Notes under the pieces: generated by a model
What the model saw: only the letters and a program-made list of their open reading frames with translations
What the model was told of the DNA's origin: nothing
Databases searched by the model: none
Translations under genes and position numbers: made by a program
NCBI GenBank assembly: GCA_029865665.1
Contig: JARXAV010000257.1
Coordinates: 1-8,943 of the forward strand
Source of the DNA: Flectobacillus sp.
GTDB taxonomy: Bacteria > Bacteroidota > Bacteroidia > Cytophagales > Spirosomataceae
Reading direction: 5' to 3'
Length of the DNA: 8,943 nucleotides
Part shown: piece by piece, positions 1-5,940 of the stretch
How the letters are laid out: each line of letters begins with the position of its first letter
How positions within the stretch are numbered: the first letter of the stretch is position 1

Positions 1-186
1 ATCTCTGAACCAGGAGCTTTGATTGGTTTTGCTGGTCCACGTGTTATCCGTGAAACCATCGGTAAAGATTTGCCAAAAGGATTCCAAAGTGCAGAGTTCG
101 TATTAGAACACGGTTTCTTAGACTTTATCGTTGACCGTAAAGATTTAAAAGATAAGCTTTCTTCCTTGTTAGCGATGTTGAAGTAA
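1..186 (+). CDS. accD: Acetyl-CoA carboxylase carboxyltransferase subunit beta, C-terminal fragment
   Basis: This is the last 61 codons of a gene that begins before the window; the frame is open from base 1 to TAA at 184-186. The peptide starts [20 protein letters not shown] and continues with [23 protein letters not shown]. That closely follows the conserved AccD C-terminus (AGPRVI..T....LP.GFQ..EFL...G.ID.IV.R). AccD pairs with AccA to transfer the carboxyl group from carboxybiotin to acetyl-CoA, giving malonyl-CoA for fatty-acid synthesis in the cytoplasm. The N-terminal zinc finger and most of the crotonase-like fold lie outside the window. A strong hairpin 108 bases downstream probably ends the transcript, so the next gene is likely a separate unit. 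The identity is firm; nothing can be said about the missing part. Confidence 0.93.
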   Translation: MSEPGALIGFAGPRVIRETIGKDLPKGFQSAEFVLEHGFLDFIVDRKDLKDKLSSLLAMLK

Positions 187-204
187 TCAGCGAGTAATAA
201 AATA

Positions 205-238
205 ATGTTGAATTTTGAATGTTAAATTTTGGATTTAA
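205..238 (+). repeat. Intergenic 34-nt repeat, copy 1
   Basis: A 34-nt AT-rich sequence lying 19 bases after the accD stop and identical over its full length to 3412-3445. It consists of two 14-nt units, ATGTTGAATTTTGA and ATGTTAAATTTTGG, followed by ATTTAA. The two units differ at two positions. Related units occur inverted at 3526-3565. It does not encode anything visible; its role is unknown. Confidence 0.85.
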
Positions 239-293
239 AACGCTTATAATTACGTTTTCATGAAAATTTAAGTTCAAATTGATTTGATCTATA

Positions 294-334
294 AAAACCA
301 TCCACTTTTGAATTTATCAAAAGTGGATGGTTTT
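294..334 (+). terminator. Rho-independent terminator after accD
   Basis: Perfect 18-bp stem: left arm 294-311 (AAAACCATCCACTTTTGA), loop ATTTA at 312-316, right arm 317-334 (TCAAAAGTGGATGGTTTT). The right arm ends in TTTT and is followed by GTTTAT, so it suits termination of the plus-strand accD transcript. The A-run at the left end means it could also act on the minus strand, but no minus-strand gene lies to its right nearby. The rest of 187-450 holds the 34-nt repeat, a short palindrome TTTTCATGAAAA at 255-266 and the 55-nt element at 368-422; no gene is seen there. Confidence 0.88.
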
Positions 335-367
335 GTTTATATGCGTTTCTACTATATCTTGTGTCGT

Positions 368-422
368 TATTTGTATCCTCACAAACAACCCCTCTATCAA
401 TAATTTGCAAAATAGTTGATAC
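368..422 (+). repeat. 55-nt direct repeat, copy A (upstream of MutS-like gene)
   Basis: This stretch aligns without gaps to 2139-2193; by eye 42 of 55 positions match. The conserved blocks are TATTTGTA, CACAAACA, CCCCT, TAATTTG, AAATA and TTGATAC. It ends 28 bases before the ATG of the MutS-like gene, so it may be part of that gene's promoter or leader. The spacing of its TTTG-containing blocks does not fit a standard Bacteroidota promoter well. The function is unknown. Confidence 0.7.
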
Positions 423-450
423 TACTTTAAGCCCAAAACCAACCTTCAAT

Positions 451-2106
451 ATGACTCTTATTGTTTATACCCTATTGCTATTTTTGTTAGTGATTTTATT
501 TATCAACGTAACAGCAACAAAAAAGCAGAAAAAACTAAAGACTCTCATTCAAAATCAATGGGGCAAGGCAAAGATAGGAGAACCTTTCAACTTTGATTTT
601 ATCGAGCGATACTTCGTTAATAACGTTAAAGAAAAAACTTGTTTTCATCTCATCTCTGAATCAAGTATCCATGATCTAGATTTCCATGAAATTTTCAAAT
701 TTATTGATAGAACAACTTCTAAAATAGGGCAACAGTATCTTTACTATAAACTTAGAAATATCTCTAGTCACAAAGACCTTCTGATTTTCAATAATTTAGT
801 AACGACTTTTTCAAAAAATAACGATTTAACTCTTGACTGTCAAATCGCATTACAGAAATTAAGTGGCTTCAAAACGTATTATTTAGAAAATTTAATTAGT
901 AAGCAGCACCCCAAAAAGCCCACCTATTTTTGGGCTATCTTATTAATGGCATTGGCTCCCGTATTCATCATGATTATCTCAATCATAAATATAAAGTGCC
1001 TATTACTTTTATGTCCCGTCTTTTTTATCAACGCCGTTATTCATTACAAGAATAAAAATGATATCAGCTCTTACCTGTTGGGAGTAGCCGAACTCAATAA
1101 AGCTATTTCTACGGCTCAATTATTGAGTAAACGGAATGAATTGAGTAGTCATTTTTCGGACTTTAGCTTTCTTAACAACCTGCTAAAGATTAGACAAAGG
1201 GCTATTTTAATCAATTTAGAAAGTCAACTAGAGGGAGAGTTCATGATGATTTTTTGGGCGATATTGGAGTTAATAAAAATAATTTTTAATCTTGAAAGTA
1301 TATTATTTGTTAGTTTCGTTAGACTGATTGTCGAACAAAAAGAAAGCTTACGTACTCTTTTTGAATATATTGGAGAGCTAGATTCTGCCATATCTGTTGC
1401 TTCGCTACGCAACGATTCACTACCTACGTGTCAACCATCATTTGAAAACACAAAAACAATCCAAATTAAAGATTTAATACATCCACTAATTGTAAATTGT
1501 GTTCCTAACAGCATTGACTTAAAAGATAAAAGTATGTTACTCACAGGCTCTAATATGTCAGGAAAGACTACTTTTATCAGAACACTCTCCATCAACAGTA
1601 TTTTAGCTCAAACGATTTTCACTTGCTTTGCAACGTCTTATAATGCACCTTTCTGGAAGTTATATTCCTCCATCCGAATAACAGATAGTCTAGCAGATAA
1701 AACTAGTTATTACCTTGAAGAGGTATTAACCATCAAAGAGTTCATAGAAGCTTCTAAAGAACAAGGAAATTGTTTATTTGTGTTAGACGAGATATTAAAA
1801 GGCACGAATACCATTGAACGAATTTCAACGGCAAAAGCTATTTTATCGTTCTTGAATACCACTAATCATCATGTGTTTGTATCTACACATGACATAGAAT
1901 TAGCCAATCTTCTTCAGGAGAAGAACTATGCTCTGTATCATTTCTGTGAAGAGGTTAGCGAAAACGGCGTCTTTTTTGATCATAAGTTAAAAATCGGAGA
2001 ACTTACTAAGCGAAATGCCATCAGCATCATGGAATACTATGACTACCCTAGTGAGATTATTACAGATGCTAGAAATACAGAAAAAACATTTTTCTCGAAA
2101 TCATAA
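451..2106 (+). CDS. Membrane-anchored MutS-family ATPase (MutS-related protein)
   Basis: 551 residues starting at ATG 451. The frame is open further upstream to a GTG at 361, but that extension would run through the 55-nt repeat, and the ATG start opens directly into a hydrophobic segment (residues 1-20). Other likely membrane segments are about 159-197 (probably two) and perhaps 264-292. Residues 86-101 (DRTTSKIGQQYLYYKL) resemble the MutS core/lever region. The ATPase domain is clear: Walker A GSNMSGKTT at 366-374 (K372), Walker B CLFVLDEI at 441-448, GTNTIER at 451-457 and switch-type STHD at 478-481. The mismatch-recognition domain with its Phe-x-Glu motif is absent, and there is no Smr nuclease domain, so it is neither housekeeping MutS nor MutS2. 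Similar membrane MutS-like proteins are known in Bacteroidota without an established function. The gene looks more AT-rich than prmC and the oxygenase gene downstream. Family is confident, role unknown. Confidence 0.88.
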   Translation: MTLIVYTLLLFLLVILFINVTATKKQKKLKTLIQNQWGKAKIGEPFNFDFIERYFVNNVKEKTCFHLISESSIHDLDFHEIFKFIDRTTSKIGQQYLYYKLRNISSHKDLLIFNNLVTTFSKNNDLTLDCQIALQKLSGFKTYYLENLISKQHPKKPTYFWAILLMALAPVFIMIISIINIKCLLLLCPVFFINAVIHYKNKNDISSYLLGVAELNKAISTAQLLSKRNELSSHFSDFSFLNNLLKIRQRAILINLESQLEGEFMMIFWAILELIKIIFNLESILFVSFVRLIVEQKESLRTLFEYIGELDSAISVASLRNDSLPTCQPSFENTKTIQIKDLIHPLIVNCVPNSIDLKDKSMLLTGSNMSGKTTFIRTLSINSILAQTIFTCFATSYNAPFWKLYSSIRITDSLADKTSYYLEEVLTIKEFIEASKEQGNCLFVLDEILKGTNTIERISTAKAILSFLNTTNHHVFVSTHDIELANLLQEKNYALYHFCEEVSENGVFFDHKLKIGELTKRNAISIMEYYDYPSEIITDARNTEKTFFSKS

Positions 2107-2138
2107 CCCAATATAAGCTATGAGTTATCCTCTGCCAC

Positions 2139-2193
2139 TATTTGTACTTTCACAAACACCCCCTTGCATATTAATTTGAGAAATAATTGATAC
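2139..2193 (+). repeat. 55-nt direct repeat, copy B (downstream of MutS-like gene)
   Basis: Diverged copy of 368-422 in the same orientation, beginning 33 bases after the MutS-like stop codon. It is bracketed by a 7-bp inverted repeat, TCCTCTG at 2128-2134 and CAGAGGA at 2202-2208, which copy A lacks. An ATG follows at 2219-2221 but the frame ends after six codons (MAEQIV), so no gene follows. The element may be a leftover leader of a lost paralogue or an independent regulatory element. Confidence 0.7.
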
Positions 2194-2298
2194 GATAATG
2201 TCAGAGGAGACTGTAACAATGGCAGAACAAATAGTCTAAATCTATTTTAGTATTCGGTCATGTACCGTAAGGGAGGTTGGTAATGTATTATAGATAGG

Positions 2299-2338
2299 CT
2301 TCTTCCGTTGCTTGTGAAGACACTGACAACAGAAGAAG
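2299..2338. repeat. Long imperfect hairpin in convergent intergenic region
   Basis: Arms CTTCTTCCGTTG (2299-2310) and CAACAGAAGAAG (2327-2338) pair at 11 of 12 positions. The 16-nt loop contains a further GTG/CAC pairing (2314-2316 with 2321-2323). No T-run follows on either strand, so it is not a typical intrinsic terminator. It could help stabilise or end the MutS-like mRNA, or be an element of unknown use. The rest of 2107-2365 holds copy B of the 55-nt repeat and the ribD terminator; no gene is seen. Confidence 0.55.
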
Positions 2339-2345
2339 ACGAACG

Positions 2346-2375
2346 AAAAATTCCCCCTCTGGGGGTTAGGGGGCT
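2346..2375 (-). terminator. C/G-rich palindromic element and probable ribD terminator
   Basis: On the minus strand the element reads AAAGCCCCCTAA, then CCCCC-AGA-GGGGG, then AATTTTT. The 5-bp G/C stem (CCCCC at 2353-2357, GGGGG at 2361-2365 on the plus strand) followed by a T-run fits an intrinsic terminator for ribD. A second G-run at 2369-2373 offers an alternative pairing. The ribD stop codon (2366-2368) is the TAA inside the element. As I recall, similar C5/G5 elements are common between genes of Bacteroidota; this needs a genome search. Confidence 0.7.
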
Positions 2376-3397
2376 TTGTAAACCAAACGTCTATTATCTC
2401 CAATCATTTCTGCATTTAGTAGGACTTGGTTTTGAATGAATGGGGCGGCAATACCTTTACCCAAGGGTGTTTGACTTTGATATACGTGTGCTTCGTCCCA
2501 AAGTCCTTTTTCCAGAAACGTATTGAGTAAGGTTGTTCCTCCTTCTACGATGAGCGAGGTAATTTTTCGTTGATATAAATCAGCTATCAGGCTTTCTAAT
2601 AAGTCTTTTTCCTCCGAAAGTTGAATCCAATGGTGTTTACCTTCTTGCTTGGTTTCTTTGAGATTATAACATAAGGTACTGCTTTCATCGTCAAAAAAAC
2701 GAGATTGGGGCGACAAACGAAGTTCTTTGTCAAGGATAACTCGGACAGGGTTTTTACCCGTCCAAAAGCGAGTGGTTAAACTCGGATTGTCGTACTGAGC
2801 GGTGTTTGTCCCCACCATAATGGCATCTTCTTCCGAACGCATTTTATGTACCCAACGTCGTGATAAGGCATTGGAAATCTGAATGGCTTCGTAGTTTTCT
2901 TTAGCAATCAATCCGTCGGATGACATTGCCCATTTGAGGATAATGTAAGGACGTTTTTTTTCAAAAAAGGTAAAAAAGCGTTTGTTTATTTCTCTTCCAA
3001 CTTCGGCTAATAGCCCCGTTTCGACCTCAATTCCTGCGTCTTTGAGTTTCTGAATACCTTTTCCTGCCACCAAAGGATTGGGGTCGTCGTTACAAATAAC
3101 CACTCTTTTTAGCTGATGTTTTACCAACAAATCGGCACAAGGAGGCGTTTTGCCAAAGTGCGAACAAGGTTCTAAGGTTACATAAGCCGTTGCTTCGTTT
3201 AAGACTGACTTGTCTTTAACCGATGCTACGGCATTTACCTCTGCATGAGGTTGTCCATAACGTTCATGCCATCCTTCTCCAATAATACGGTTTTCGTGTA
3301 CAATCACACAGCCCACCATCGGATTAGGTGATACCGTTCCTGCTCCTAATTTTGCCAACGCCAACGCACGTTGCATATAGTGTATATCTACGTTCAT
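2366..3397 (-). CDS. ribD: Bifunctional diaminohydroxyphosphoribosylaminopyrimidine deaminase / 5-amino-6-(5-phosphoribosylamino)uracil reductase
   Basis: 343 residues, carrying out the deamination and NADPH-dependent reduction steps that follow GTP cyclohydrolase II in riboflavin synthesis. The N-terminal deaminase domain has PNPMVGC (24-30) and the zinc site HAE (H51, E53) with PCSHFGKTPPC (C78, C87). The C-terminal reductase domain has KWAMSSDG (155-162), VGTNTAQYDNPSLTTR (195-210) and VEGGTTLLNTF (284-294). The length is near the usual 340-370. I chose the ATG at 3395-3397, because MNVDIHYMQRALALA is the normal RibD opening. The frame stays open to an ATG at 3487, but those 30 extra codons are translated intergenic repeat sequence. 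No clear Shine-Dalgarno site is present. The last residues, KAP and stop, come from a palindromic repeat. No other riboflavin gene is adjacent and no FMN riboswitch was recognised. Confidence 0.96.
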   Translation of the reverse strand: MNVDIHYMQRALALAKLGAGTVSPNPMVGCVIVHENRIIGEGWHERYGQPHAEVNAVASVKDKSVLNEATAYVTLEPCSHFGKTPPCADLLVKHQLKRVVICNDDPNPLVAGKGIQKLKDAGIEVETGLLAEVGREINKRFFTFFEKKRPYIILKWAMSSDGLIAKENYEAIQISNALSRRWVHKMRSEEDAIMVGTNTAQYDNPSLTTRFWTGKNPVRVILDKELRLSPQSRFFDDESSTLCYNLKETKQEGKHHWIQLSEEKDLLESLIADLYQRKITSLIVEGGTTLLNTFLEKGLWDEAHVYQSQTPLGKGIAAPFIQNQVLLNAEMIGDNRRLVYKAP

Positions 3398-3411
3398 GAT
3401 ATTTTGTTGGG

Positions 3412-3445
3412 ATGTTGAATTTTGAATGTTAAATTTTGGATTTAA
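3412..3445 (+). repeat. Intergenic 34-nt repeat, copy 2
   Basis: Identical over 34 nt to 205-238. It begins 15 bases upstream of the chosen ribD start, so it would lie in the ribD leader or promoter, in reverse orientation to the gene. Its presence within the upstream open frame is the main reason for rejecting the longer ribD start. Confidence 0.85.
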
Positions 3446-3525
3446 GATTCTGGATATTAGATAATTAAATAGAAATAAATTTAACATTAGCTATTGCCTC
3501 CGTTATTGTAAGTACCTAATAGCCA

Positions 3526-3565
3526 ATGTTGAAAAATTCAACATCCAGCATTCAAAATTTAACAT
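3526..3565 (-). repeat. Inverted, rearranged copy of the 14-nt repeat units
   Basis: Read on the minus strand this block is ATGTTAAATTTTGA (3565-3552), then ATGCTGG (3551-3545), then ATGTTGAATTTTTC (3544-3531). These are the same units as in the 34-nt repeat but in a different order and orientation. Its left end forms an 8-bp hairpin, ATGTTGAA (3526-3533) with TTCAACAT (3537-3544). A further 11-nt piece, ATGTTAAATTT on the minus strand, lies at 3477-3487. The region 3398-3663 between the divergent ribD and prmC genes holds only these repeats and the prmC promoter-like site. Confidence 0.65.
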
Positions 3566-3616
3566 TATTACGTTTTGATTTTCATTTGCCTCTGTTTCTT
3601 CGCAAACTTGATGCCT

Positions 3617-3647
3617 TATGATATGTGCTACATATCCTATAAATTTG
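3617..3647 (+). promoter_or_regulatory. Possible Bacteroidota-type promoter of prmC
   Basis: TAAATTTG at 3640-3647 fits the Bacteroidota -7 consensus TAnnTTTG exactly. The matching -33 position 19 bases upstream reads TATG (3617-3620), three of four matches to TTTG. Transcription would begin near 3653, about ten bases before the prmC ATG, giving a very short leader. This is motif matching by eye only. Confidence 0.45.
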
Positions 3648-3663
3648 TATAAAAACGAAATTC

Positions 3664-4518
3664 ATGGCTTTAAGCATTCCTTATACCGCAAAAACACTCC
3701 TCCAAGAAATCGTGTCCGAAGTTAGTACGGTTTACGAAGAAAACGAAGCAAAAGCAATTGCCTATTTGTTGGTGGAGCATTTTTGTGGCATTACCAAGAT
3801 GGATATTTTACTGAATAATCCAGTAACAACCACCGTCGATTGGTCTCCTATCCTATCCCGTATCAAGGCTCAAGAACCTGTCCAGTACCTTATTGGGGAA
3901 ACTGAATTTTATGGGCGGATGTTCTCAGTAAGTCAAGCAACCTTAATTCCTAGACCAGAAACGGAAGAGTTGGTAGCCTACGTTTGTAATCATGCGATTG
4001 CTCAAGAAGCTCGCACAGTGTTAGACATTGGCACGGGTTCGGGGTGTATTGCCATCTCGCTTGCCTGCGAACTTCCACAAGCTCAGGTCTATGCCTACGA
4101 CGTGTCGGAAGTTGCCCTCGCTATGGCAAAGCAGAACGCTCTTCGTAACGATGTTTCCGTTAACTTTGAACAGCATGATATTTTACAAACAAAAACGTTA
4201 ACACCTAGTTCATTTGATATAATCGTCAGTAATCCACCTTATGTAAAGGAGGAAGAAATGGAGACGATGAAGCAAAATGTGCTAGATTACGAACCGTATT
4301 TAGCCTTGTTTGTAAGCAATGACAATCCCTTACTTTTTTACAAAGTCATTGCTCATTTAGCGGGAAAACACCTACGTCCGAATGGGCTGTGTATGGTAGA
4401 AATCAACGAGCAATTGGGACAAGAAACAGTCGCTTTATTCACAGCAGAATTTTATGACATTGAAGTAATTAAAGACCTTTTTGGAAAAGACCGCTTCGTG
4501 AAGGCGGTGAAGAAATAA
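3664..4518 (+). CDS. prmC: Peptide chain release factor N5-glutamine methyltransferase
   Basis: 284 residues, the usual size for PrmC (HemK). The enzyme uses S-adenosylmethionine to methylate the glutamine of the GGQ motif in release factors RF1 and RF2, which improves peptide release at stop codons. The N-terminal helical substrate-binding part covers about residues 1-90. It is followed by LIPRPETEEL (94-103), the SAM-binding loop VLDIGTGSGCIAISLA (119-134) and the catalytic NPPY (190-193) within FDIIVSNPPYV. The family's C-terminal EINE block is at 246-249. The start is fixed by an in-frame TAA at 3640-3642 with no other ATG between. The gene diverges from ribD and is followed after 24 bases by the oxygenase gene, so the two are probably cotranscribed. 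The prfA partner is not in the window. Confidence 0.96.
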   Translation: MALSIPYTAKTLLQEIVSEVSTVYEENEAKAIAYLLVEHFCGITKMDILLNNPVTTTVDWSPILSRIKAQEPVQYLIGETEFYGRMFSVSQATLIPRPETEELVAYVCNHAIAQEARTVLDIGTGSGCIAISLACELPQAQVYAYDVSEVALAMAKQNALRNDVSVNFEQHDILQTKTLTPSSFDIIVSNPPYVKEEEMETMKQNVLDYEPYLALFVSNDNPLLFYKVIAHLAGKHLRPNGLCMVEINEQLGQETVALFTAEFYDIEVIKDLFGKDRFVKAVKK

Positions 4519-4542
4519 GGAAAAAAAGAGAACATACGCACC

Positions 4543-5751
4543 ATGAAACTACCCAGTCGATATACCTATCCGTCGCCTAGTTTTGCTCCTTATTGGAAAA
4601 CAGGACGAGGCGTAAACCTACTGCATAAGTTGCCTAACCTACCTTCTGAAAAAACTATCAAAGAAGCTGCAAGCCAGCTTTGGGAAAAAGATATTTTGGC
4701 AGATAAGGTCGTGGAAGAACTCTTTACTTCGGTAAATTTCAAAGACGTAAAAAGTATCTTAGACCAAGCTCTTTCAGCAAGATTAAACAATCCAGAAACC
4801 GTTCCTACCAGTTTACAAAATCTGTTAGCAGAAGTACATCAAACGCCCGAATGGCTCAACGAAGAGTTACTCGAAAAGGGTGCGTACTTTTGCCGAAGAA
4901 GTGGAGCATTGGGCTTGATTGTCTTGCGTAATTACTGTTTAATGGGTGGTTATGAATCCTCTGCCATTAATAAGCCCCTTATTTATACGGGTGCATTGAA
5001 AAAAGGGGCATCCAAACGCATGGCCGAAACGGTAGAATTTTGGATTGAAGTAACCGATAAAAATGCCCTCCAGAAAAGTAATCAGGGTTTTAAAAGTGCC
5101 ATCACTTTACGCATCATGCACGCTCTGGCAAGGGTGTATATTCAAAAAGTACCTACTTGGGAAACCAACACGTGGGGCATTCCCTTGAATCAGGCGGACA
5201 TGGTGGCGACTAATCTGGGCTTTTCGTTGGTCTTTCTCGAAGGCTTACGAGCAGTAGGATTTAGACCTAGTTCGGAGGAAGTAAAAGGGCTTTTTCACTT
5301 CTGGAAATACATCGGTTTTTTAATCGGGATTCCTGCTGAACTGTTGCCCAACACCGAAGAACAAGCCATTGAAGCCCTCTACAAATGGACAATGACCCAA
5401 CCAGCAGCCGACGAAGACACCAAAGCCTTAGCCCATTCGTTAATGCTTGTACCCTTGTATACGCCCTTTCGGTTCTATTGGCAACGGGTTTTATTGATGA
5501 AAATAAATCTTGGTTTTAATCACTTCTTTTTAGGCAAGCGGGCTTGTACAACGATGGGACTTCCGAACACGCCGCTGAAATATTTTCCTTATTTTGTCAA
5601 AAGTATTAAACGGTGTCAGGAAGTTTTTATCAAACGTAGTCAGCGATATTATGCTGTTTCAGAAGCGAAAGAACGCAAAGAACAAGTGTTTATCAAAGAC
5701 CGCTTTTTGGAGGAAATTAAACGAATGGAGCGTAAAAGTATAGGAGTTTAA
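4543..5751 (+). CDS. Oxygenase MpaB / latex-clearing-protein family (DUF2236) protein
   Basis: 402 residues resembling the MpaB/Lcp catalytic domain (PF09995), a family of mostly b-type heme proteins that includes the rubber-cleaving oxygenase Lcp and the fungal mycophenolic-acid enzyme MpaB. The family-like blocks are FWIEV (166-170), then R190-x-x-H193 followed by R197 in LRIMHALARVY, a likely heme-ligand region. WGIPLNQADMVATNLGFS (211-228) and FHFWKYIGFLIGIPAELLP (251-269) follow. No signal peptide or clear transmembrane anchor is seen, so a cytoplasmic or peripherally bound protein is likely. The substrate cannot be predicted; rubber cleavage should not be assumed. The start follows 24 A-rich bases after prmC. 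The C-terminal tail (about 355-402) is rich in Lys, Arg and Glu. The family assignment is from pattern memory and is good but not certain. Confidence 0.8.
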   Translation: MKLPSRYTYPSPSFAPYWKTGRGVNLLHKLPNLPSEKTIKEAASQLWEKDILADKVVEELFTSVNFKDVKSILDQALSARLNNPETVPTSLQNLLAEVHQTPEWLNEELLEKGAYFCRRSGALGLIVLRNYCLMGGYESSAINKPLIYTGALKKGASKRMAETVEFWIEVTDKNALQKSNQGFKSAITLRIMHALARVYIQKVPTWETNTWGIPLNQADMVATNLGFSLVFLEGLRAVGFRPSSEEVKGLFHFWKYIGFLIGIPAELLPNTEEQAIEALYKWTMTQPAADEDTKALAHSLMLVPLYTPFRFYWQRVLLMKINLGFNHFFLGKRACTTMGLPNTPLKYFPYFVKSIKRCQEVFIKRSQRYYAVSEAKERKEQVFIKDRFLEEIKRMERKSIGV

Positions 5752-5808
5752 GGTTTATGAGTTTAATTACCCCGACTAATTGACCACATAGAGTCATAGA
5801 AATCATAG

Positions 5809-5846
5809 TTCTTTTAGGGTGCGACTGAAGTCGCACCCTAAAAGAA
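5809..5846. repeat. Perfect 17-bp palindrome with TGAA loop
   Basis: Left arm 5809-5825 (TTCTTTTAGGGTGCGAC), loop TGAA 5826-5829, right arm 5830-5846 (GTCGCACCCTAAAAGAA), with no mismatch. It lies between convergent genes. The plus strand has no T-run after the stem, so it is not a textbook terminator for the oxygenase gene, though such a stable stem may protect or end the transcript. Its G/C core with the GCGACTGAAGTCGC centre looks like a dispersed palindromic element; a genome search would show that. Confidence 0.75.
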
Positions 5847-5879
5847 AAACCGCCAACAAGAAAATTCTTATTGGCGGTT
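5841..5879 (-). terminator. Rho-independent terminator of purF
   Basis: On the minus strand AACCGCCAA (5879-5871) pairs with TTGGCGGTT (5856-5848), and the stem continues through TTCTT/AAGAA pairing after one mismatch (5870 with 5857). It is followed directly by the T-rich tail TTTCTTTT (5847-5840). It lies about 60 bases past the purF stop codon. The T-tail overlaps the right arm of the neighbouring 17-bp palindrome, so the two structures share bases. No gene is seen in 5752-5940. Confidence 0.85.
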
Positions 5880-5940
5880 AGACTTTGAAACAATTTCAAA
5901 TAGGAATGTGTAATTTTCATCCAAAATTTTACATCATTCC

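Noticed and set aside
332..362. Possible promoter for the MutS-like gene: TTTG (332-335), 19 bases, TATCTTGT (355-362)
   Set aside because: Two of the six fixed positions of the -7 box fail and the -33 box lies inside the accD terminator stem, so it is too weak to list.
258..449. 63-codon open frame on the minus strand upstream of the MutS-like gene
   Set aside because: It runs through the accD terminator stem and copy A of the 55-nt repeat, and its peptide resembles no family I know.
361..450. GTG start giving a MutS-like protein 30 residues longer
   Set aside because: The extra codons are the 55-nt repeat, which also occurs outside any gene at 2139-2193. The ATG at 451 opens directly into a membrane segment.
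2219..2239. Short frame MAEQIV after copy B of the 55-nt repeat
   Set aside because: It ends after six codons with no continuation in other frames; it is mentioned only as a possible relic.
205..3565. CRISPR array made from the 34-nt repeats
   Set aside because: Copies are 3.2 kb apart, in mixed orientation, without regular spacers or cas genes.
5717..5920. 67-codon minus-strand frame between the oxygenase gene and purF
   Set aside because: It crosses the perfect palindrome and the purF terminator, and its peptide has no recognisable features.
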